The notes beneath the pieces were generated by a model. It worked only from the letters and a program-made list of their open reading frames with translations. It was not told the origin of the DNA and did not search any database. Of a stretch of DNA of 64,000 bases, positions 31,570-39,335 are shown piece by piece. Positions within the stretch are counted from its first letter, which is position 1, and each line of letters starts with the position of its first letter. The DNA comes from Syntrophobacterales bacterium (lineage in GTDB: Bacteria > Desulfobacterota > Desulfobaccia > Desulfobaccales > 0-14-0-80-60-11), in the NCBI GenBank assembly GCA_023512475.1, contig JAILZL010000011.1, forward strand, positions 1 through 64,000, given 5' to 3'. A program made the translations under genes and the position numbers.

Positions 31570-32187
31570 TTACCAGGTGCGGTCCAGAACCTCCACCTGG
31601 CCGTTGCTGAGAGAGTATTTGCTCACCACCAGGTGCAGGCGGCCCGCGGCCAGGGCCTCCCGGATGATGGCGCTCTCCCGGGTGAGCTTTTCCTGGAGGC
31701 GGCGCAGATGGGCCTCCGTGGCCGCCTCCACCAGTTCCGGGCCGCTCAGCCCCCGGGCCTGGGCCTGGGCCGCGGCCGGGGCGATCTCTCTCACCACCGC
31801 GGTGATATGCCCTTCGTCCAGGTCCGGATGCTGCACCGCCGCGCTCACCGCGCCACAGGCCTCGTGGCCCTTGATCACCAGCAGGGGCACCTGCAGATGG
31901 GCCACCGCATACTCCAGACTGCCCAAACCCGCCGGCTCCAGCACCAGGCCGGCGGTGCGCACCACAAAGAGGTCCCCCAGACTCTGGTCAAAGATGATCT
32001 CGGGGGCCACCCGGGAGTCCGCGCAGCAGAGCACCGCCGCCAGGGGGCTCTGCCCCCGGGTGAGGGAGCGGCGCAGCTCCACCAGATCGCGCCCCTGGAA
32101 GCAGCCCTGGATGAACCGCGTATTGCCTTCCGAAAGCCGTTGCCAGACTTCCTGGGCCTTGGGGCCCGGTCCTGAATGTCCCGTCAT
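31570..32187 (-). CDS. Beta-class carbonic anhydrase
   Basis: 205 residues, normal beta-CA length. Zinc ligands C55, H108 and C111 are visible in CCADSRV and KGHEACGA; D57 and R59 form the conserved dyad. It interconverts CO2 and bicarbonate in the cytoplasm. LGDLFVVRTAGLVLEP and SLEYAVAHLQVPLLVI are family signatures. It lies between the response regulator and the PEP-synthase-like gene on one strand, so bicarbonate supply may be tied to C3 metabolism (inference). Start 32187 has GAGGAAAAGGAG upstream. Confidence 0.93.
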   Translation of the reverse strand: MTGHSGPGPKAQEVWQRLSEGNTRFIQGCFQGRDLVELRRSLTRGQSPLAAVLCCADSRVAPEIIFDQSLGDLFVVRTAGLVLEPAGLGSLEYAVAHLQVPLLVIKGHEACGAVSAAVQHPDLDEGHITAVVREIAPAAAQAQARGLSGPELVEAATEAHLRRLQEKLTRESAIIREALAAGRLHLVVSKYSLSNGQVEVLDRTW

Positions 32188-32295
32188 CTCCTTTTCCTCA
32201 TCTCCTCCCGAGGTGGTTGCGAAGGTTTGGCCCGGGGACCTTTTCTCCCTGCGGACCCCTGAGCTATCGGGGTTGCCGTCCTCGGGGCCCCGCGG

Positions 32296-32715
32296 TCAGG
32301 GGGTGCCGCCCTCCAGCTGGCGGCGCAGGGCCTTGTTCTGCTCCACCAGCTCCCGCCAGCGCATGGCCTTGTCGATGGCCAGCAGGAGCTGCTCCTTGCG
32401 GAACGGCTTGGTGATGTAGTCGAAGGCCCCCTTGGCCATGGCCTCCTCGGCGGTCTCCAGTGACCCGAAGGCGGTGATCACCAGGACCAGGAGGTCCGGA
32501 TCCTGCCGCCGGGCGAACTCCAACAGCTCCAGGCCGTCCATGCCCGGCATCTTGAGATCGGTGAGCACCAGGTCGAAGCGCTCCTTTTCCAACAGGTCCT
32601 TGGCTTCCAGGGGGTTGTTGGTGACCACCACCTGGTGGTCGGTGTAGCCTTCCACCATCATCTTGAGCAGGGAGAGCATATCCAATTCATCATCCACGGC
32701 CAGAATGCGTCCCAT
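32296..32715 (-). CDS. Single-domain response regulator (extended receiver)
   Basis: 139 residues. The receiver fold has acidic pocket DDE (D8, D9), phospho-acceptor D53 in DLVLTDLKMPGMDG, T/S in VITAFGS and K in YITKPF. After the receiver a short helix (KAMRWRELVEQNKALRRQL) may dimerise, but there is no DNA-binding or enzymatic output domain, so it works by protein contact. GGGAGGAGG precedes the ATG. It starts 18 bases after the sensor kinase stop, so kinase and regulator are cognate. Confidence 0.93.
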   Translation of the reverse strand: MGRILAVDDELDMLSLLKMMVEGYTDHQVVVTNNPLEAKDLLEKERFDLVLTDLKMPGMDGLELLEFARRQDPDLLVLVITAFGSLETAEEAMAKGAFDYITKPFRKEQLLLAIDKAMRWRELVEQNKALRRQLEGGTP

Positions 32716-32733
32716 GCGATCCTCCTCCCTGCC

Positions 32734-34950
32734 TCAGGCCGGAGGCAGGGTGACATAAAAAGTGGTGCCGGTGGGGCCGCCGCCCGGGTCCTGGGCGGTT
32801 TTGGTCTCAAACCGGATGGTGCCGCCGTATTTCTCCACGATGGCGTGCGCCACCGACAGCCCCAGGCCGGTACCCTCCCCCTGCTGCTTGGTGGTGAAAA
32901 AGGGATCGAAGATGCGGTCCACATACTCCCGGGGGATGCCGGTGCCGGTGTCCGCCACCACCGCCTCCACCCGGCCGGTGGGATGGAGCCGGGTGCGGAG
33001 GGTGAGGCGGCCTCCCTCCGGCATGGCGGCAATGGCGTTGGTGATGAGGTTCAAAAACACCTGCTGCAGCTCCCCCGCATCCCCCCTAACCCGGGGCAGG
33101 TTCGGAGTGAAATGGGTCTCCAGCTCCACTTTCTTCACCATCAGGGTATTTTGCACCAGCTTGAGGAGATTTTCCAGTTCCTGGTTGAGGTCACAGGACT
33201 CCTCGGGCTTGGCCGGGGTGCGGGCGAAGCTCATGAGATTTTCCACGATGCGCTTGCAGTTGAGGCCCTGGCGCTCGATGGTCTTCAGCATCTCATACTG
33301 CCTACTGTCCCTGGGGGTCATATCCAGGAGCATCTCGGTGAAGCCCAGGATGATGCCCAAGGGATTGTTGATCTCATGGGCCACCCCGGAGGCCAGGGTG
33401 CCGATGGAGGCCAGCTTCTCGGTGCGGGCCATCTGCTCTTCCATGAGGTGCCTATCGGTGATGTCCCGGGCGAAGATGAGGACCCGCTCCACCGTGCGGC
33501 CGTCTTCCCCGTACAGGGGCACAAAATGGCTGGAGAGCCAGTACGGGCGCCCCTGGATGTGCATCTGGCCCTTATGCTCCACGTTGCGCCCGGTGGTGAA
33601 GACATAGTGCACCTGATCCAGGATGGTTTTGGCGTCGTCGGGGGCGAAAAACTCATAGAGCGAGCGGCCCTGCAGGCCGATGGCCGGCATGTTGAAGGCC
33701 CGGGCGGTGGCGGTGTTGGCCGCCCGGATGAGCCCCTGGCTGTCCACCATGAAGATGAAGTCCGGGGAGCGCTCCACCACCGAGCGGTAACGCTCCTCGC
33801 TCTTTTTCAGGCGGGCGGTGGCCCGCTCCACCTCCTCCTGGAGGCTCATGGTCCAGCGGCGCTCATGGTAGAAGATCACCACCGCCACGCCCAACAGAGA
33901 GAAGATGAGCAGCCCCTGGATGAGGAACTGGCGGATGTAGAGAGAGGAGATGGTGCCGGCCACCTCCTCGGTGGGCGCCACCACCGCCACCGCCCAGATG
34001 CGGGTGCCCACGGGGTCCACATGGGGATAGTAGCGGGGCCCCTCGGTGTCCACGTGGGCGTGGGTGAAGGCCACAAACTTCTCCATGCGCTGGATGACGC
34101 CCCGATGCCAGCCGGAGATGTAGCGGGCGGTGCCGTCCTCGCCCTGCAGCATGCGGGCCTTCTGGATTTCATTGATCTTGTCGAAGCTGATGGCGGGGTT
34201 GCGCCGGCCCCGGGCGGTGAAGGCGTCATCGCCGATAAAGTCCCGTTCCGGGTGGTAGAGAAAGAGCCCCTGCTGATCAATGACCCAGCAATAGCCGGTG
34301 CGGCCGGAGCGGATGGTGCCGCAGGAGCTGGCCAGAAAGGCGCTGAGGTCGATCTTGAAGACCAGCACCCCCCCCAAGCCTCCCGGTGCCCGGGGATGGG
34401 CCTCATCCACGCTCTCCAGATAGATGGGGGTGGCCATGATCATCACCGGCACCCGGAAGGCCCCCTGCTGGTCCACCTCCACCGGACCGTGATAGATGCG
34501 TCCCTTGTTCACCGGCTCCTGGGCCCAGCAGTACTGGGGGGTGGCGGTGAAATCCTCCTTCACCACCCGACTGCCCTGGGCATCCAGCATGTAGGCCCGC
34601 TGGCCATCCTGGGACAGGCGGAGAATGGCGGTCACCCCCAGGCGGGCCAGTTCGTCGAAGCTGACCTGCATACGGTTGGCCCAGGCAGGGGTCTCCAGAT
34701 ACTGGATGGCGGGGGAAAAGGCGAGGATGCGCAGCTCCCGGCGCAGGAAGGCCAGGTCATCCTCGATCTTGCGGGCCGCGGTGCGGGCCAGGATGAGCTG
34801 CTGCTCCTGGAAATCGTTGGCGATGATCTCCTGGGTGCGTCGCAGGGACAGGAGCCCCAGGATGAAGGCCACCGCCAAAAGCACCACCACCAAAATGCCC
34901 AGGAACTTGAGCAGGCGGGGAAAGCCGATTTTTTCCACCAGGTGGGCCAT
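32734..34950 (-). CDS. Membrane sensor histidine kinase with Cache-like and PAS domains
   Basis: 738 residues. A span at ~15-35, a ~300-residue periplasmic sensory region of dCache type (TPIYLESVDEAHPR; GRTGYCWVIDQQGLFLYHP; GTRIWAVAVVAPTEEV) and a second span (~350-370) lead to a coiled linker, a PAS domain (~395-510) and the HisKA/HATPase core. GVAHEINNPLG carries the phosphorylated His; NLITNAI, DTGTGIP and GTGLGLSVAHAIVEKYGG are the N, G1 and G2 boxes. It probably senses a small organic molecule outside and phosphorylates the adjacent regulator. Upstream is a TATAAT and a pair of GACCG direct repeats. Confidence 0.93.
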   Translation of the reverse strand: MAHLVEKIGFPRLLKFLGILVVVLLAVAFILGLLSLRRTQEIIANDFQEQQLILARTAARKIEDDLAFLRRELRILAFSPAIQYLETPAWANRMQVSFDELARLGVTAILRLSQDGQRAYMLDAQGSRVVKEDFTATPQYCWAQEPVNKGRIYHGPVEVDQQGAFRVPVMIMATPIYLESVDEAHPRAPGGLGGVLVFKIDLSAFLASSCGTIRSGRTGYCWVIDQQGLFLYHPERDFIGDDAFTARGRRNPAISFDKINEIQKARMLQGEDGTARYISGWHRGVIQRMEKFVAFTHAHVDTEGPRYYPHVDPVGTRIWAVAVVAPTEEVAGTISSLYIRQFLIQGLLIFSLLGVAVVIFYHERRWTMSLQEEVERATARLKKSEERYRSVVERSPDFIFMVDSQGLIRAANTATARAFNMPAIGLQGRSLYEFFAPDDAKTILDQVHYVFTTGRNVEHKGQMHIQGRPYWLSSHFVPLYGEDGRTVERVLIFARDITDRHLMEEQMARTEKLASIGTLASGVAHEINNPLGIILGFTEMLLDMTPRDSRQYEMLKTIERQGLNCKRIVENLMSFARTPAKPEESCDLNQELENLLKLVQNTLMVKKVELETHFTPNLPRVRGDAGELQQVFLNLITNAIAAMPEGGRLTLRTRLHPTGRVEAVVADTGTGIPREYVDRIFDPFFTTKQQGEGTGLGLSVAHAIVEKYGGTIRFETKTAQDPGGGPTGTTFYVTLPPA

Positions 34951-35290
34951 GCGGGGCCTGAATTATATGACCGTTTTTATAAAATTTTAGACCGGTTAAG
35001 CCTTAAGGTCAAGGCGTCTCGCCCCCGGCGCCCGGAGGCTGGAACAGGCCGGATAAGGGGCCCTGCCTCCCGGCTCCCAAGGCCGGGACTCGGGAGGACG
35101 GCGCCCGCTGGCCGAAGGGGGGCCTTGCGCCGGGCCCCCTCCGCTTCCTGTTAACAAAATTTTAACGGGGCTCCCCCTCTTTTTAACCCTTTTTTTACAC
35201 CCCCTTTGTTATCTCCTCAAGCAGATACCCCCGCGGCCGGCCCGGTGGGGCCGGAGGCGGGTGACGGCCAGAGAGACTCAGGAGGCTGCC
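34951..35290. promoter_or_regulatory. Divergent AT-rich promoter region
   Basis: On the minus strand TATAAT lies at 34967-34962 upstream of the kinase gene with no good -35. GACCGTTT (34969-34976) and GACCGGTT (34990-34997) form direct repeats 21 bases apart, two helical turns, suggesting an activator site. Toward the CBS gene, TTAAC occurs three times between about 35150 and 35190 (GTTAAC, TTTTAACG, TTTAACCC). Start sites cannot be fixed. Confidence 0.35.
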
Positions 35291-35797
35291 ATGCCGCAAG
35301 AGAAGAAAGTCAAGGATTTCATGATCCCCCTGGAGGATTACCCCCACATCCCCTACTGGTTCACCCTGAGGCAGGCCATGGCCATCGTCCGGGAGGCCAG
35401 CATCAAGTTTGAGGGCTCCTTCGAACCCCGGGCGGTGCTGGTGTTTGACGAGAAATACCAGCTCATGGGGATGCTCACCTTAAGGGACATCGTCCGGGGT
35501 CTGGAGCCCCGTTTTCTGCAGGAGACCGCCCTCATCAAGGCGGATCCCAGCCTGACGGTGCTGCTCAAGGACCTCTTCGGCCCCGGCCTCAAGGAGGCCT
35601 CCCAGAAGCAGGTGAGCGAGGTCATGAGCCCCATTCGGGTGACGGTGAACGCCGATGACCCCATCGCCAAAGCCCTGGCCCTGATGATCCTGGAGAATGT
35701 GGGCATGATGCCGGTCCTGGAGAACAACAAGGTGGTGGGCATGGTGCGGATGAACGAACTCTTTCAGGAAATCTCCAAGATCGTCCTGGGTGACTGA
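35291..35797 (+). CDS. CBS domain protein preceding transporters
   Basis: 168 residues with a CBS pair (about 8-75 and 105-165; LMGMLTLRDIVRG and VVGMVRMNELFQEISKIVL). The ATG at 35291 has CAGGAGGCTGCC upstream. It lies 28 bases before the SLC13-like transporter gene and is followed by two more transporter genes, so it may gate their activity by binding an adenosine nucleotide, as CBS domains do in other transporters. No transmembrane segment. The insertion between the repeats (ETALIKADPSLTVLLKDLFG) is longer than in minimal CBS pairs. Confidence 0.87.
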   Translation: MPQEKKVKDFMIPLEDYPHIPYWFTLRQAMAIVREASIKFEGSFEPRAVLVFDEKYQLMGMLTLRDIVRGLEPRFLQETALIKADPSLTVLLKDLFGPGLKEASQKQVSEVMSPIRVTVNADDPIAKALALMILENVGMMPVLENNKVVGMVRMNELFQEISKIVLGD

Positions 35798-35825
35798 GCC
35801 CCCACGCCCCGAAGGAGACAAAACC

Positions 35826-37355
35826 ATGGCGGAAAAAACCAAAAAGGTTCCCATCAGCGCCGGCCTGCCGGAAATGCCGGAAGAAATCGTCCTGGCGCCC
35901 CCGAAAAAAATCATTGACTGGAAGCGCATCCTTTTCATCTGTCTGGGTCTGGGCCTGTTTTTCCTCTTTTACGCTATCCCCGCGCTGCCGGATGCGGTGG
36001 ATCCCATGGGCAAGGTCTTCAAGCTGTCCTGGGAGGGCAAGATGGCCCTGGGGCTCTTTCTCATGGCCGGCACCTGGTGGGTCCTGGAGGTCATGCCCAT
36101 CGGCGCCACCGCCATCGCCATCGGGCTCTTTCAGGTGCTCTTTTACATCCGCCCGGCGGAGCAGGCCCTGAAGGATTTCATGGATCCCGCGGTCTGGTTC
36201 ATCTTCGGCTCGGTGGTCATCGGCTCCGCCTTCACCGCCAGCGGCCTCACCAAGCGCATGGCCTATAAGATGCTGGACCTGGTGGGGGAGAACACCAACT
36301 TCATCCTGTTGGGCACCTTCCTGGTGACCGCAGCCATGACCCTGCTCATGGCCCACACCGCGGTGGCCGCCGCCCTCTTTCCGTTGCTGATGGCCATCCA
36401 CGCCCTGTATAGCGAATCCGATCAGCCCACCCGCTTCGGCAAGGGGCTGTTCATCGGCATGGCCTGGGCCGCGGGCGCCGGCTCCATCATCACCTACCTG
36501 GGGGCCGCCCGGGGCGTGGCGGCGGCGGGCATGTTCAAGGAGTTCACCGGCATGGATGTCGGCTTCTTCGAGCTCACCTGGTACATGTTCCCCATCGGCT
36601 TCCTCATGGTGATCCTCATCTGGCTCATCATCATCCTCTGCTTCAAGCCCGAGCGGGAAAGGATTGAGGGCCTGCGGGAGAAGGCCCGGGAACTCACCCG
36701 GGAGCTGGGGCCCATGAGCACCAAGGAAAAATTCGTCATCTTCGTCATGGCCGCCATCATCGCCCTCTTCATACTCAAGTCCTTTGCGCCCTGGAAAATC
36801 TTCCGGGACCTGGACCGGGCCGGCATCATGCTCATCGCCACGGTGGCCTTCTTCCTCACCCGGGTGCTCTCGGTGGAGGAGCTGGAGCTCATCCCCTGGA
36901 ACATCATCCTGCTCTTTGGCGGCGCCATGTCCATCGGTTTCTGCCTGTGGAAGACCGGCGCGGCCCAGTGGCTGGCGGTGCATTGGCTCACCATGTTCCT
37001 CAAGGCCCACCCCCTGGTCTTCATTCTGGGGATCGCCTTCTTCGTTTTGGCGATGACCAACTTCATCATGAACGTGGCCGCCATCGCCATTTCCCTGCCG
37101 GTATCGCTGGTCATCGCCCAGTATCTCGGGGTGGCGCCCCATGTGATTCTCTTCGCCTCCCTGGTGACCGCGGGCATGCCCTTCAACCTCCTCATCGGCG
37201 CCGCGCCCAACGCCATCGCCTATGAGAGCCGGCAATTCACCACGGGGGAATTTTTCGTCTATGGCCTCATCCCCAGCGCGGTGCTCATGGCGGTCCTGGG
37301 GGTCTTCGTCTGGTACATCTGGCCCCTGCAGGGCATGCCGGTGCTCCTGCGCTGA
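35826..37355 (+). CDS. SLC13/DASS-family anion transporter
   Basis: 509 residues with about 12 predicted membrane spans. Two repeat halves with re-entrant motifs are visible: MAHTAVAAALFPLLMAI in the first and TNFIMNVAAIAISLP in the second, standing where DASS carriers usually have SNTAT-type motifs. The first is altered (AHTAVAA), so ion coupling may differ. Family members take up sulfate, dicarboxylates or citrate with Na+. Substrate not predictable; in a sulfate reducer sulfate or C4-dicarboxylate is plausible. CGAAGGAGACAAAACC precedes the ATG at 35826; an earlier in-frame ATG overlaps the CBS gene and has no such site. Confidence 0.85.
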   Translation: MAEKTKKVPISAGLPEMPEEIVLAPPKKIIDWKRILFICLGLGLFFLFYAIPALPDAVDPMGKVFKLSWEGKMALGLFLMAGTWWVLEVMPIGATAIAIGLFQVLFYIRPAEQALKDFMDPAVWFIFGSVVIGSAFTASGLTKRMAYKMLDLVGENTNFILLGTFLVTAAMTLLMAHTAVAAALFPLLMAIHALYSESDQPTRFGKGLFIGMAWAAGAGSIITYLGAARGVAAAGMFKEFTGMDVGFFELTWYMFPIGFLMVILIWLIIILCFKPERERIEGLREKARELTRELGPMSTKEKFVIFVMAAIIALFILKSFAPWKIFRDLDRAGIMLIATVAFFLTRVLSVEELELIPWNIILLFGGAMSIGFCLWKTGAAQWLAVHWLTMFLKAHPLVFILGIAFFVLAMTNFIMNVAAIAISLPVSLVIAQYLGVAPHVILFASLVTAGMPFNLLIGAAPNAIAYESRQFTTGEFFVYGLIPSAVLMAVLGVFVWYIWPLQGMPVLLR

Positions 37356-37403
37356 GGCCGCCCGGCAGCTGGGGATTTCCCGAGGACATGTGAGGGCATC
37401 GGT

Positions 37404-39131
37404 ATGAAACGGATCGGACGATTGTGGTTGCTGACCGCCCTTCTTTTGGCCCTGACCGGGGTAAAAGGGGGCTTGGCGGCGGAGCCGCCGGCCCCCGGCG
37501 ATCACCTGACCCTCTCCGGGGTGGTGAAAAACCCCCAGGGCAAGGGCGTGAAGGAAGTGGAGATAGAGGTGCGGGTGAACGGTCAGCCCGTCCACCCCCG
37601 GGGCAAGGAAGAGGAGATCGTGACCGGCAGCAATGGCGGCTTTGTGGCCGAGTTCCTCCTGCCGGCAGGCACCCTGCCGGCGGCCCGGGTGGAGGTGAGC
37701 GGCCGCAAACCCAGTTGGCGGGATCTGCCGCCCACCCCGGTGCAGGTGGTGGAGACCGGCAGGGATGAGCAGGGCCACCGCCGGTTCACCGCCACCCACA
37801 CCTTCACCCTGAACCGGGCCGTCACCCCCGCCTTCTGGGTCGCCACCCTCATCCTCCTGGGGGTGTACGTGCTCATCGCCGCGGAGATCATGCACCGCAC
37901 CCTGGCGGCTCTTTTGGGCGCCGCCCTGGTGCTCTTCATCTCCTACACCGCCGGCACCTTCGACAAGAGTTATTTCATCCTCTCCTTTGAGGATGCCATG
38001 CGGGCCATCGACATGAATGTCATCTTCCTCCTCATGGGGATGATGATCATCGTCGGGGTGCTGAAAAAGACCGGCCTCTTCCAGTGGCTGGCCTACAAGT
38101 CCTACGCCCTGGCCCGGGGCAACGTCTTTGTGCTGAGCTTCATCCTGCAGATCGTCACCGCGGTCACCTCGGCCTTTCTGGACAACGTCACCACCATGCT
38201 GCTCCTCATCCCGGTGACCATCGAGATTGCGGTGACCCTGAAGATCAACCCCATGATCCTCCTCATTCCGGAGGTCTTTGCCAGCAACGTGGGCGGCACC
38301 GCCACCCTGATCGGCGACCCCCCTAACATCCTCATCGGCTCCTACGCCAAGCTCACCTTCGCCCAGTTCGTGGTGAACCTGGCCCTGGTGTGCCTCGTCT
38401 GCCTGGTGGTTTCAGGTCTGTGGTATCTGTGGTGGTACAGGAAGGGCTATCTGGAGGCGGACGTCAAGGATGTGAACCGCACCATTGAGTATCTCCGCCA
38501 GGAATACCGCATCACCGATACCCGGCTGACGGTCATGGGCCTGGGCATCCTGGCCTTTGTCATCTTTCTTTTCATCGTCCACGGGGTGCTGCACATGGAG
38601 CCCTCGGTGGCGGCCCTCATCGGCTCCATGCTCCTTTTGGTCATCTCCCGCATTGACATCGTGGAGATGCTGGAGCATGAGGTGGAATGGCCCACCCTGA
38701 TTTTCTTCATCGCCCTGTTCATGGTCATCGCCGGGGCGGAGGAGACCGGGCTCATCCAGATGATCGCCGAGTGGGTGCTCCAGGTCTCCCAGGGCAACCT
38801 CACCATCGCCATCGTCATGATCCTGTGGGTTTCGGCCATCGCCAGCGCCTTCATTGACAACATCCCCTTCACCGCCACCATGCTCCCCATCGTGCTGTTT
38901 CTCAACGAGAGCATGGGGGTGACCAACAATGTGCTCTGGTGGTCCCTGGCCCTGGGCGCCTGCCTGGGCGGCAACGGCACCATGATCGGGGCTTCCGCCA
39001 ATGTCGTGACCGTGGGCCTGGCGGAGAAGGCCGGCTACCACATCTCCTTTCTGGGCTATATCCGGGCCTGCTGGTGGCCCATGATGATCACCGTGTTCAT
39101 CTCTATGATCTATCTGCTGCTTTATTATTAA
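37404..39131 (+). CDS. ArsB/NhaD/SLC13-superfamily permease with periplasmic N-terminal domain (paralogue 1)
   Basis: 575 residues. A signal-like N-terminus (about 1-25) and a ~110-residue beta-sandwich resembling carboxypeptidase-regulatory/Ig-like domains (SGVVKNPQGKGVKEVEIEVRVNG) precede ~11 spans from residue 137 (FWVATLILLGVYVLIAAEIMHR). FLDNVTTMLLLIPVTIEIA, SNVGGTATLIGDPPNILIGSYA and FIDNIPFTATMLPIV are classic ArsB/NhaD/P-permease motifs. It probably exchanges an ion or small anion across the inner membrane. It is highly similar over its length to the gene starting at 39336. GAGGGCATCGGT precedes the ATG. Confidence 0.85.
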   Translation: MKRIGRLWLLTALLLALTGVKGGLAAEPPAPGDHLTLSGVVKNPQGKGVKEVEIEVRVNGQPVHPRGKEEEIVTGSNGGFVAEFLLPAGTLPAARVEVSGRKPSWRDLPPTPVQVVETGRDEQGHRRFTATHTFTLNRAVTPAFWVATLILLGVYVLIAAEIMHRTLAALLGAALVLFISYTAGTFDKSYFILSFEDAMRAIDMNVIFLLMGMMIIVGVLKKTGLFQWLAYKSYALARGNVFVLSFILQIVTAVTSAFLDNVTTMLLLIPVTIEIAVTLKINPMILLIPEVFASNVGGTATLIGDPPNILIGSYAKLTFAQFVVNLALVCLVCLVVSGLWYLWWYRKGYLEADVKDVNRTIEYLRQEYRITDTRLTVMGLGILAFVIFLFIVHGVLHMEPSVAALIGSMLLLVISRIDIVEMLEHEVEWPTLIFFIALFMVIAGAEETGLIQMIAEWVLQVSQGNLTIAIVMILWVSAIASAFIDNIPFTATMLPIVLFLNESMGVTNNVLWWSLALGACLGGNGTMIGASANVVTVGLAEKAGYHISFLGYIRACWWPMMITVFISMIYLLLYY

Positions 39132-39149
39132 GGGCTTAAGGGAGGGGGT

Positions 39150-39335
39150 TTGCCGCCGCCCGCGGATCTGTGGTAACATAGACCTGCCTCCCCGGCCGGG
39201 GCCACCCGGCGGGGCGGAGGTTAAGGGGGCGGGATCGAAGGTGCGTCCCCCGACATACGGCCGCAGAGGGAGGGCCTGCCAGGCGGAGTCTGTCACCCTG
39301 GCAGGCCTTTTTCTATCAGGGAGGAGGACACACAG
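39150..39335 (+). promoter_or_regulatory. Leader of paralogue 2 with promoter and structured region
   Basis: TTGCCG (39150-39155), 18-base spacer and TAACAT (39174-39179) make a plausible promoter. The transcript would start near 39187 and run through a GC-rich foldable stretch (CCTCC about 39185-39195 with GGAGG near 39220) into the terminator at 39273-39312, ending only 23 bases before the ATG. The arrangement is that of an attenuator or riboswitch, but no known riboswitch consensus is recognised. Confidence 0.4.
39273..39312 (+). terminator. Intrinsic terminator between the permease paralogues
   Basis: Arms GGCCTGCCAGG (39273-39283) and CCTGGCAGGCC (39297-39307) pair perfectly around a 13-base loop and are followed by five T. 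It may end the upstream operon or attenuate the downstream gene. Confidence 0.85.
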
